35,242 nucleotides of DNA from Chlorobiales bacterium (GTDB taxonomy: Bacteria; Bacteroidota; Chlorobiia; Chlorobiales; JACMJS01). Made by a program: the position numbers and the translations under genes. Shown here piece by piece: positions 23,747 to 30,539 of this stretch (position 1 is the first letter of the stretch; each line of letters begins with the position of its first letter). The stretch covers positions 1 to 35,242 of the forward strand of contig JACMJS010000272.1 in assembly GCA_014380515.1 (NCBI GenBank), given 5' to 3'. A model generated the notes under the pieces. The model saw nothing but the letters and a program-made list of their open reading frames with translations, did no database searches and was not told the origin of the DNA.

Positions 23747-24406
23747 ATGAAACTCTCTTCACTTTTCTTCGCTGCGATGCTCGTGTGCTTGGAGCCGCTT
23801 CCGGTTGTCGATGATGTTGCAGGAACATGGAACATCACCGATGCAAAACTGTTGGGCGGAAATTCTTATACCGGCACGGTCGCCATCGCTAAGCAAGGCA
23901 GTGTCCACAACGGACTCTATAACATCGATTGGAAAACGTCCGCCGGAGACTATTCGGGCTTGGGATTTCATCAGGACGGCGAACTCTTTATCGGTTGGGG
24001 CACGAAGGATTACGGCGTCGTGCTCTACACCATTGGCAACGGCACCTTGGACGGACAATGGACGGGGACGGACATGCAGAACAGCATTGCAACCGAACAA
24101 GCGGGCGGCGGCACGGCGGGGAAAGTTGAAGGGACTTACAAAGTCAGCGGCAAACATTTGAACGGGGCATACAAAGGCACGCTCGTGATCACAAAAACCG
24201 GCGAGGTGTATCAACTGAAGTCTACCATCGATGGCGGAAAGTCCGTTACCGGCGTGGGTTTGCGGTCGGGCGATAAACTGGCGGTCGGCTGGGGCATCGG
24301 CGGTGGGTTCGGCGTGGTGCATTATACTTTCAACGGCAAAACCGCCACAGGCCAATGGGCGTTGCCGAACGAAAGCAAACTCGGCACGGAAAATCTGAAG
24401 CGATAG
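23747..24406 (+). CDS. Secreted protein made of two tandem beta domains, unknown
   Basis: 219 residues. A short N-terminal hydrophobic stretch (about 5-19) is probably a signal peptide. The rest is an internal duplication: residues about 25-115 and 128-219 share the order GTW/GTY, YTGT/YKGT, I-K-G-V, then FIGWGTKDYGVVLYT / AVGWGIGGGFGVVHYT and LDGQW/ATGQW. Each unit looks like a small lipocalin-like or half-barrel sheet. A single-unit relative may be encoded at 21080. No sorting domain or lipobox is seen, so it is likely periplasmic. The gene has its own terminators on both sides, which suggests separate transcription. The start ATG at 23747 follows an A-rich region. Confidence 0.7.
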   Translation: MKLSSLFFAAMLVCLEPLPVVDDVAGTWNITDAKLLGGNSYTGTVAIAKQGSVHNGLYNIDWKTSAGDYSGLGFHQDGELFIGWGTKDYGVVLYTIGNGTLDGQWTGTDMQNSIATEQAGGGTAGKVEGTYKVSGKHLNGAYKGTLVITKTGEVYQLKSTIDGGKSVTGVGLRSGDKLAVGWGIGGGFGVVHYTFNGKTATGQWALPNESKLGTENLKR

Positions 24407-24414
24407 AATCGTCC

Positions 24415-24491
24415 GACGCCCCCGTCCCTTCGGGACACCCCCTCATCCGAAATTTATTTCGGCAGGCTCAATGGAGGGGGCGAGGGGGAGT
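24415..24491. repeat. Structured intergenic repeat, family A copy 2
   Basis: 77 bp, the reverse complement of the element at 12790 with about six differences. Parts in order: gtccc-ttc-gggac hairpin (24424-24436), outer arm ccccctcat (24438-24446), inner hairpin ccgaaa-ttta-tttcgg (24447-24462), caggctcaa, and an outer arm that matches only in part (24472-24480). It lies between the tandem-domain secreted protein and zwf, 18 bases before a terminator. Confidence 0.85.
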
Positions 24492-24509
24492 TTGTTTCGA
24501 ACACGCCTC

Positions 24510-24548
24510 AAGTGCGACGTCAGAAATGGCGTTGCACTTTTTTATTTT
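24510..24548 (+). terminator. Terminator with AGAAAT loop, copy 2
   Basis: A 12-bp stem aagtgcgacgtc (24510-24521) / ggcgttgcactt (24528-24539), with two G-T pairs, closes on agaaat and runs into ttttttatttt. It ends the transcript of the gene at 23747. It also shows that the zwf frame, open back to 24471, does not start there. Confidence 0.8.
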
Positions 24549-24590
24549 GAAGCGATCTTAATTCAAAACCATTCACACACAAAACTCTTT

Positions 24591-26075
24591 ATGCCAAACC
24601 ATACGAGCGTCGTCATCTTCGGCGGCAGCGGCGACCTGACCAAACGCAAACTCATTCCCGCCCTTTACAGCCTCGCCGCCCGCGGCATGACCGACAAAAC
24701 TTTTTCCATTATCGGTTTCGCCCGCACCAAAAAATCAGACGATGCGTTTCGCAACGATCTCACCAAAGCCATCCACGAATTTAAAAAAGATGTGAATGAC
24801 GCGGTGTGGCAATCGCTCCTGAAAAACATTCACTACGTCTCCGGCGGCTACGGCGACGCCGCCGCACATCAAGCCTTGCACCAAAAAATTGCCGAGATCA
24901 ACGGCGTGGCGGCGGAAGAAGTAAACACGCTCTATTATCTCTCGACGCCGCCCGAAGAATTTCAAAATATCATTGAACAACTGGGCGCGATCTACAACCG
25001 CGCCAACCGCCGCGAAGACGTCTATCGCCGCATCATCATCGAAAAACCGTTCGGCTATGATCTCGCTTCCGCCGTGCACTTGAACGACATCCTCGCTACC
25101 TATTTCCGCGAGCGCGATATTTTCCGCATCGATCACTATCTCGGCAAAGAGACGGTTCAAAACGTGCTCGTCTTCCGGTTCGCCAACGCGATCTTCGAGC
25201 CGCTGTGGAATTCACGGTTCATCGATAACATTCAGATCACGGTCGCTGAGGATATCGGCGTCGGTAGCCGCGCGGCGTACTACGATAAGTCGGGCGCACT
25301 CCGCGACATGATCGAGAACCACATTTTGCAAGTGCTCAGTTATGTAACGATGGAAGCGCCCATCGCCTTGACGGCGGATGCGGTTCGGGATGAAAAAGTC
25401 AAACTCTTGCGGTCGGTGAAAATTTACACGCCGGAACAAGCGAACGGCAACAGCGTGCGGGCGCAATACTCAGGCGGCGTTGTGGATGGCGAGAACGTCA
25501 AAGGCTACCGAGAGGAAGATGAAAGCGTGAAAGATTCACAGACGGAAACGTACGTATTGTTGAAACTGGAAATTGATAATTGGCGGTGGTTCGGCGTGCC
25601 GGTTTATGTGCGCACGGGGAAACGCATGACGAAACGCGCGACGGAGATCTCCGTTGCTTTCAAAGCCTCGCCTTCCGTGCTCTTCAATGCCGGTGCGGAT
25701 CAAACGCTGGAGGAAAACGTGATTGCGATTCGCGTGCAACCCAACGAAGGCATCTCGCTGCTTATCGATGCGAAAGTGCCCGGCGGTACGGCGACGGAAA
25801 TCAAATCGGTGCAGATGGATTACCGCTACAAAGAAAACTTTCAGCGCGATACGCCCGAAGCCTACGAACGGCTCTTGCACGACGCCATGACGGGCGACCC
25901 CGCGCTCTTTATTCGACGCGATGAATCCGAAACCGCATGGCACATCGTTGAACCCTTTCTCACCGCATGGCAACAGCCTGAAGCTCCGCTCTACACCTAT
26001 CCCGCAGGCACGTGGGGACCGAACGAAGCCGATGAGTTGATTCACCGCGATAACCGGCACTGGCACCGTGTTTAA
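24591..26075 (+). CDS. zwf: Glucose-6-phosphate 1-dehydrogenase
   Basis: 494 residues, the usual size. It oxidises glucose 6-phosphate to 6-phosphogluconolactone, making NADPH in the oxidative pentose phosphate pathway. The dinucleotide-binding motif GGSGDLTKRKL is at 11-21, EKPFG at 151-155 and the substrate and catalytic signature RIDHYLGKE at 179-187. The C-terminal domain ends NEADELIHRDNRHWHRV. The ATG at 24591 puts the nucleotide motif at the expected distance from the N-terminus; the open frame further upstream runs through a terminator and a repeat. No gnd or pgl gene is adjacent. Green sulfur bacteria often lack a full oxidative pentose pathway, so its presence hints at a more heterotrophic or aerobic relative, which is inference. 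Confidence 0.95.
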   Translation: MPNHTSVVIFGGSGDLTKRKLIPALYSLAARGMTDKTFSIIGFARTKKSDDAFRNDLTKAIHEFKKDVNDAVWQSLLKNIHYVSGGYGDAAAHQALHQKIAEINGVAAEEVNTLYYLSTPPEEFQNIIEQLGAIYNRANRREDVYRRIIIEKPFGYDLASAVHLNDILATYFRERDIFRIDHYLGKETVQNVLVFRFANAIFEPLWNSRFIDNIQITVAEDIGVGSRAAYYDKSGALRDMIENHILQVLSYVTMEAPIALTADAVRDEKVKLLRSVKIYTPEQANGNSVRAQYSGGVVDGENVKGYREEDESVKDSQTETYVLLKLEIDNWRWFGVPVYVRTGKRMTKRATEISVAFKASPSVLFNAGADQTLEENVIAIRVQPNEGISLLIDAKVPGGTATEIKSVQMDYRYKENFQRDTPEAYERLLHDAMTGDPALFIRRDESETAWHIVEPFLTAWQQPEAPLYTYPAGTWGPNEADELIHRDNRHWHRV

Positions 26076-26117
26076 ATATTTTTATTGTCCTTTGCATCAT
26101 CACTTATCGTCGATCTT

Positions 26118-26175
26118 CATGTCATTCCCGCCATGCGAAACTTGTTTCGCTAACGCTCAAAGCGGGAATGACATG
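26118..26175. repeat. gtcattcccgc inverted-repeat element, family C copy 1
   Basis: Perfect 14-bp arms catgtcattcccgc (26118-26131) / gcgggaatgacatg (26162-26175) enclose an inner perfect hairpin gcgaaac-tt-gtttcgc (26135-26150). It fills most of the gap between zwf and the next gene. The inner gaaac/gtttc hairpin resembles the inner hairpin of family A copy 1. Confidence 0.85.
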
Positions 26176-26208
26176 TAAAAACAAGAACCGCATCAACAAA
26201 GAAAAACC

Positions 26209-26787
26209 ATGAAAACATCAACGAAAATTATCATCGGCCTCATCGTGCTTGCGGTTGTGCTCATCGGCGGCTGGTGGATTTATTTTACCAACTTCACCGG
26301 ACGCACGGCCTCGCGCTACTTGGGCAAAGAATACCGGCAGCGGATCGAGTTGGATAACGCGGTGGAAGTCGTCAGCGTCGCCTTTCAAGGCACGGACGAC
26401 CGCACGAACACGACGAAACTCATCACCTACAAAGCCCTCGATGGCTATGTCTATACCGAAGAATACCGCGACCTCTCACCGCTTACGGGCGCGGTGCGGT
26501 GGCTCCCTTACGGCAACAAAGAATATGCGCCGAGTTGGTACCGCTCGCGCCGCTTCACCCGCATCTTCGGCGGTGTGATTGATTATGAGTTGCCGCAAGA
26601 CTGCGCGACGGTGATGAGCGTCTCCGCGATCAAAGACCCCGACCCGAACAAAACCGCATACATCAAAAATCTCGTCTACCGCTCAACATCCGGCACGGTG
26701 CTTTCAAAAGAATACCGCGACGGCTTCATCGACCGCGCCTTCGAGGGCTGGCTCGAAATCAAAGTGCGCGATGAGAATGTGAAGTAA
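26209..26787 (+). CDS. Membrane-anchored protein of unknown function
   Basis: 192 residues. One N-terminal transmembrane segment (about 7-28, IIIGLIVLAVVLIGGWWIYF) precedes a soluble domain of about 160 residues that is probably outside the cytoplasm. The domain contains two related stretches, LITYKALDGYVYTEEYRDLS and an echo near the C-terminus, LVYRSTSGTVLSKEYRDGF, which may mark an internal repeat. The charge pattern and Arg/Tyr content suggest a beta-rich fold. I do not recognise the family. The downstream ORF6N gene starts 15 bases after its stop, so the two are likely to be on one transcript. Confidence 0.7.
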   Translation: MKTSTKIIIGLIVLAVVLIGGWWIYFTNFTGRTASRYLGKEYRQRIELDNAVEVVSVAFQGTDDRTNTTKLITYKALDGYVYTEEYRDLSPLTGAVRWLPYGNKEYAPSWYRSRRFTRIFGGVIDYELPQDCATVMSVSAIKDPDPNKTAYIKNLVYRSTSGTVLSKEYRDGFIDRAFEGWLEIKVRDENVK

Positions 26788-26802
26788 CACGAAGATAGAA
26801 TT

Positions 26803-27348
26803 ATGGCGACGAAAAAACTTGCAATACCGACGGAGCACATCGCTCGCTCGATTTACTTTCTGCGCAGTGCGAAAGTGATGCTCGATTCCGATCTTGCCGC
26901 CCTTTACGGCATTTCGACCAAACGCTTCAACGAACAAGTCAAGCGCAATCTTGAGCGTTTTCCGCCTGACTTTATGTTTCAACTCTCGAAGGAAGAATAT
27001 GAAAACTTGAGGTCGCAACTTGCGACCTCAAGTTCAGGCTACGGTGGACGGCGATATTCGCCTTACGCTTTTACCAAACTCGGCGTAGCGATGCTTTCAA
27101 GCGTGTTGAACAGTCCGAAGGCGATTGCGGTCAATATCGAAATCATGCGGGCGTTCGTCAGACTGAGGGAAGTGATGGCGACGCATAAAGATTTGGCGCG
27201 GAAGGTGGAAGCGTTGGAGCGAGAAGTCAAAGACGACCGGCAAGAAAATCAAGAAAAGTTTGCCGCGATCTTTGAAGTCATTCAGCAACTTATCGAGGCT
27301 CCTGAACCGAAGAAATCAGAGATGGGTTTCCGGCCTGAGAAATCTTGA
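26803..27348 (+). CDS. ORF6N-domain protein
   Basis: 181 residues. The ORF6N domain (about 9-95) is clear: IYFLRSAKVMLDSDLAALYG, then TKRFNEQVKRNLERFPPDFMFQL, and YSPYAFTKLGVAMLSSVLNS followed by MRAFVRLREVM. A coiled coil follows (about 120-165). ORF6N proteins are found on phages and in many bacterial chromosomes and are thought to bind DNA; their cellular role is not settled. A perfect 31-base inverted repeat lies within the coding sequence at 27004-27034, in the stretch where family members vary most. Upstream neighbour is a membrane-anchored unknown 15 bases away. No phage genes surround it. Confidence 0.9.
   Translation: MATKKLAIPTEHIARSIYFLRSAKVMLDSDLAALYGISTKRFNEQVKRNLERFPPDFMFQLSKEEYENLRSQLATSSSGYGGRRYSPYAFTKLGVAMLSSVLNSPKAIAVNIEIMRAFVRLREVMATHKDLARKVEALEREVKDDRQENQEKFAAIFEVIQQLIEAPEPKKSEMGFRPEKS
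27004..27034. repeat. Perfect 15-bp inverted repeat with one-base centre inside the ORF6N gene
   Basis: aacttgaggtcgcaa (27004-27018), centre c, ttgcgacctcaagtt (27020-27034). It encodes N-L-R-S-Q-L-A-T-S-S in frame. Thirty of 31 positions pair, which is far beyond what codon bias would produce. Confidence 0.9.
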
Positions 27349-27408
27349 CGATATACCCAAGCCCCGCAAGTATCTTCATCCGCACACACAACTTCACCAA
27401 GAAATAAA

Positions 27409-28650
27409 ATGACTCAACCGGAACTTCATCCGATCACGAACGGCAGCGAGGCCGCACCAACCGCGCTGCATCCCGATACGCTGCTCATTCACGCGGGCGA
27501 CGAGCATAACTTGACCGCCGCCGTCGTGCCGCCCATCTGGCAAACCTCGACGTACAAAGCCCCGTCCTTGCCCGAAGATTTTTCCACACTTGCGTCATCC
27601 GTCAATCCCGCCCATTTCTATTCGCGGCACGGCAACCCGACGAATGATCAGGTGCAAGCGATTCTGGCGAGGCTCGAGCACACGGAAACTTCGCTCGTTA
27701 CAGCGTCGGGCATGGGCGCGATCACGGCGGCGGTGTTATCCGTCGTCAAGTCCGGCGATCATATCGTTACGCAGTCATCGCTCTACGCCGCTACGGTGCT
27801 GCTCTTTCGCAACCTGCTCTCGAAGTTCGATGTCTCGGTGAGTTATGTCGATCAAACGGATGTCGCCGCCTTCGAGGCCGCGCTGCAGCCGAACACAACT
27901 TTGATTTATGTGGAGACGCCTTCGAACCCATCCATGAAACTGACCGACCTTGCCGCCATTGCCCGTCTTGCCAAATCGCGCGGCGTTATGACGATGTGCG
28001 ATAACACGTTCGCCAGTCCCGTCAATCAACGCCCCGCAGACTTCGGTATCGATCTCGTCTTGCACAGCGCAACGAAATATCTCGGCGGGCATTCGGATTT
28101 GACGGCGGGCGCGGTGTGCGGCTCGGAGAAAACCGTCGAGGCCGCATGGCGCACGATGATCATCACCGGCGCATCGCTTGCATCATTCGATTCGTGGCTT
28201 CTGTTGCGCGGCCTGCGCACGTTGAACATGCGGGTCGAAAAGTCGAATCAGAACGCGCTTGCGCTCGCAGCGTTTCTGGAGTCGCATCCGAAAATTGCGC
28301 ATGTCTTTTATCCGGGTCTCGCATCGCACCCGCAGCACACGCTCGCAGCGGCACAGATGACGGGCTTCGGCGGCATGATGAGTTTTGAACTGGCGGGCGC
28401 AACCGAAGCCCTGCAGTTCGACGCCGCGCAAACCGTCGTGCGCGAAACCAAACTCGCAACGAATGCGGTGAGTTTGGGCGGCGTGGAAACGCTCATTGTG
28501 CATCCGGCCTCGATGTGGAGTTTGCACTACTCCGCCGCCGAGAAAAAATCTATGGGCATCAGCGCGGGCTTGCTTCGGTTATCCGTTGGCATCGAACACG
28601 CCGGAGATTTGATCAGAGATTTCGAGCAAGCCCTCGCGCAAATCAAATAA
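27409..28650 (+). CDS. Cys/Met metabolism PLP-dependent enzyme (cystathionine gamma-synthase/lyase type)
   Basis: 413 residues, the length of the trans-sulfuration family. The PLP-binding lysine is K223 in LHSATKYLGGHSD. Other family signatures are TLLIHAGDE, PPIWQTSTYKAP, YSRHGNPTNDQ, ASGMGAI and YVETPSNPSM, plus HPASMWS and LLRLSVGIE at the C-terminal end. Possible activities include cystathionine gamma-synthase, gamma-lyase, O-acetylhomoserine sulfhydrylase or methionine gamma-lyase; sequence reading cannot choose between them. It has an N-terminal extension of about 20 residues. No other methionine or cysteine gene is adjacent. It converges with the permease gene, with a family B repeat between them. 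Confidence 0.88.
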   Translation: MTQPELHPITNGSEAAPTALHPDTLLIHAGDEHNLTAAVVPPIWQTSTYKAPSLPEDFSTLASSVNPAHFYSRHGNPTNDQVQAILARLEHTETSLVTASGMGAITAAVLSVVKSGDHIVTQSSLYAATVLLFRNLLSKFDVSVSYVDQTDVAAFEAALQPNTTLIYVETPSNPSMKLTDLAAIARLAKSRGVMTMCDNTFASPVNQRPADFGIDLVLHSATKYLGGHSDLTAGAVCGSEKTVEAAWRTMIITGASLASFDSWLLLRGLRTLNMRVEKSNQNALALAAFLESHPKIAHVFYPGLASHPQHTLAAAQMTGFGGMMSFELAGATEALQFDAAQTVVRETKLATNAVSLGGVETLIVHPASMWSLHYSAAEKKSMGISAGLLRLSVGIEHAGDLIRDFEQALAQIK

Positions 28651-28679
28651 TTGGCGAGTATGATGTAATTGATCTCTTC

Positions 28680-28735
28680 GTAGGGGCAACCCTTGTGGTT
28701 GCCCTGAAGACGATCAGCCACAAGGGCTGCCCTAC
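28680..28735. repeat. gtaggggc inverted-repeat element, family B copy 3
   Basis: gtaggggcaacccttgtgg (28680-28698) faces ccacaagggctgccctac (28718-28735); the arms pair with one indel and one mismatch. It lies between convergent genes, and its right arm contains the stop codon of the leftward permease gene (28732-28734). Confidence 0.8.
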
Positions 28736-30498
28736 AATAGGGTTGAAGGTTCAGCGGGCGGAGCGAGGAGTTTGCTGTGCGTGCGTCCGTAGAGAAAATA
28801 AACGATGAGGCCGAGCAAGAGCCAGCCGATAAAGCGCGTCCAGTTCGTAATGCCGAGTTCCGTCATCAGGTAGCCGCACGAAAGCAGCCCGAGCACGGGA
28901 ATCAGCGAGAGGTTTTTCGTGAAGCAAAAATACATCAGCACCGTAGCCGCAGCGAGGTAAACCATCAGCGGCAGTTTATGCTTGTCCGTTTCCCAATCGC
29001 CGAACGTCAAAAATATTTTCATGCTTTCGCCGTTGAACACGAACACGCCCGCGAGCAGCAGGGCGAAAAGCAGCGGTGCGAGAAATTTCGAATTGAAATA
29101 CGGCACTTGAAATTTGCGTTCGATCTTCTCGCCGGATTGCTGCACGATCAGCACGCCGCCGCAGACGAGCACAAACGCAAACAGCGTCCCGATGCTTGTC
29201 AGGTCGGTAACTTCCGTCAGGTTCAGAAAGAGCGACGGAATCGCAACGACGAATCCGGTTACAACCGTCGCAAACCACGGCGTTTTAAACTTCGGGTGAA
29301 TGGCGGCGAAGATTGGCGGAAGCAAGCCGTCGCGCGACATCGCCATCCAGATGCGCGGTTGCCCCATCTGAAAGACGAGCAGCACGGTCGACATGGCAAT
29401 TACCGCGCTCACCGCCACGATGCCCGAAATCCACGGCAAGTTCACGCCGCCCGAGCCAAAGACGAACGCCAGTGGATCGCCGACCGCGAGCAACTTGTAA
29501 CTGACCATGCCCGTCAATACAAGCGAGACCAGCACATACAGCACCGTGCAGATGACGAGCGAATACATCATGCCGCGCGGCAAATCGCGCTGCGGGTTGT
29601 TGCACTCCTCAGCCGTTGTTGAAATCGCATCGAAGCCGATGTACGCGAAGAATACCGCCGAGACGCCTTTGAGCACGCCCGCCGCACCGTTGGGCGCAAA
29701 CGGACTCCAGTTTTTCGGATCGATATAAAAGGCGCCCAACACGATCACCATAAAAATCACCGCAAGTTTCAGCGCCACCATAATGTTTGATGCGCGCTTC
29801 GATTCCCGAATGCCGATAAAAACCAGCGTGGTAATAATGAGGACGATGACGAGCGCGGGTAAATCACACACGACATGAATACCCGCAATGACGGGCGAAG
29901 TCGTCCATGCCTGATACGCCGCGTAGACCGAGCCGATGTCCGTCATCACGGCAATCTGCTCCAGCGTGTTTCCGGCAGTAAGGAGTTCGGAAACTTTGGC
30001 GAAGCCGCGTGAGGCCGTCAGGAAATCCATCGTTAGAAATTGCGGCACATTGACGCCGTAGCCGGAAAGCAAGCCGGTGAAGTAGTCGCTCCATGAAATC
30101 GCAACGGCGATGTTGCCGATGGCATATTCCATCAGCAAGTCCCAGCCGATAATCCACGCGATGAGTTCGCCGAACGACGCGTAGGCGTAAGTATAAGCCG
30201 AACCCGCGACGGGAATCATCGCCGCAAACTCGGCATAGCACAAGGCGGAAAAGGCGCACGCAATCGCCGTGAAGATGAACAGGAAAACGACTGCGGGGCC
30301 GCCGTTGTAGGCCGCGTTGCCGATGGTTGAAAAAATCCCCGCACCGATCACCGCCGCAATTCCGAACGACGTGAGGTCAACGACCGTCAGGGTACGTTTC
30401 AGACTGTGCGAGCCTTCGCTGTCGCTAAACCCTAAGGCGGCGTCGCGCTGAATTTTCTCGATGGATTTTTTTCGGAACAGGTTGGAAAGCGAGCTCAT
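28732..30498 (-). CDS. APC-superfamily amino acid permease (cationic amino acid transporter type)
   Basis: 588 residues with about 12-14 transmembrane segments. The first helix carries the substrate-binding signature GIAAVIGAGIFSTIG (about 48-62). IPVAGSAYTYAYASFGE and FFAYIGFDAISTTAEECNNPQRDLP follow, the latter typical of the CAT/YfnA branch. A long N-terminal cytoplasmic stretch (about 40 residues) includes SHSLKRTLTVVDL. It probably takes up amino acids by proton or sodium symport. The C-terminal residues (PSTLL) and stop codon fall into a repeat element, so the end may have been altered by it. A universal stress protein gene lies 41 bases upstream on the same strand, a common pairing. 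Confidence 0.9.
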   Translation of the reverse strand: MSSLSNLFRKKSIEKIQRDAALGFSDSEGSHSLKRTLTVVDLTSFGIAAVIGAGIFSTIGNAAYNGGPAVVFLFIFTAIACAFSALCYAEFAAMIPVAGSAYTYAYASFGELIAWIIGWDLLMEYAIGNIAVAISWSDYFTGLLSGYGVNVPQFLTMDFLTASRGFAKVSELLTAGNTLEQIAVMTDIGSVYAAYQAWTTSPVIAGIHVVCDLPALVIVLIITTLVFIGIRESKRASNIMVALKLAVIFMVIVLGAFYIDPKNWSPFAPNGAAGVLKGVSAVFFAYIGFDAISTTAEECNNPQRDLPRGMMYSLVICTVLYVLVSLVLTGMVSYKLLAVGDPLAFVFGSGGVNLPWISGIVAVSAVIAMSTVLLVFQMGQPRIWMAMSRDGLLPPIFAAIHPKFKTPWFATVVTGFVVAIPSLFLNLTEVTDLTSIGTLFAFVLVCGGVLIVQQSGEKIERKFQVPYFNSKFLAPLLFALLLAGVFVFNGESMKIFLTFGDWETDKHKLPLMVYLAAATVLMYFCFTKNLSLIPVLGLLSCGYLMTELGITNWTRFIGWLLLGLIVYFLYGRTHSKLLAPPAEPSTLL

Positions 30499-30539
30499 CA
30501 GAAGTTGGTTGGATTGTCAGTGCGGTGTGATGATAAATT

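Noticed and set aside
24415-24491. Insertion sequence remnant carrying a transposase
   Set aside because: The element is only 77 bases and has no coding capacity; no target-site duplication was evident.
24471-24590. Upstream extension of zwf
   Set aside because: It runs through the end of a repeat and a strong terminator, and the nucleotide-binding motif is placed correctly from the ATG at 24591.
12790-28735. CRISPR array or spacers from the palindromic repeats
   Set aside because: The repeats are dispersed one per gap over many kilobases, not in a regular array, and there are no cas genes.
28777-29622. 281-codon open frame opposite the permease gene
   Set aside because: Antisense to transmembrane coding sequence; highly charged His/Arg/Glu composition typical of such shadows.
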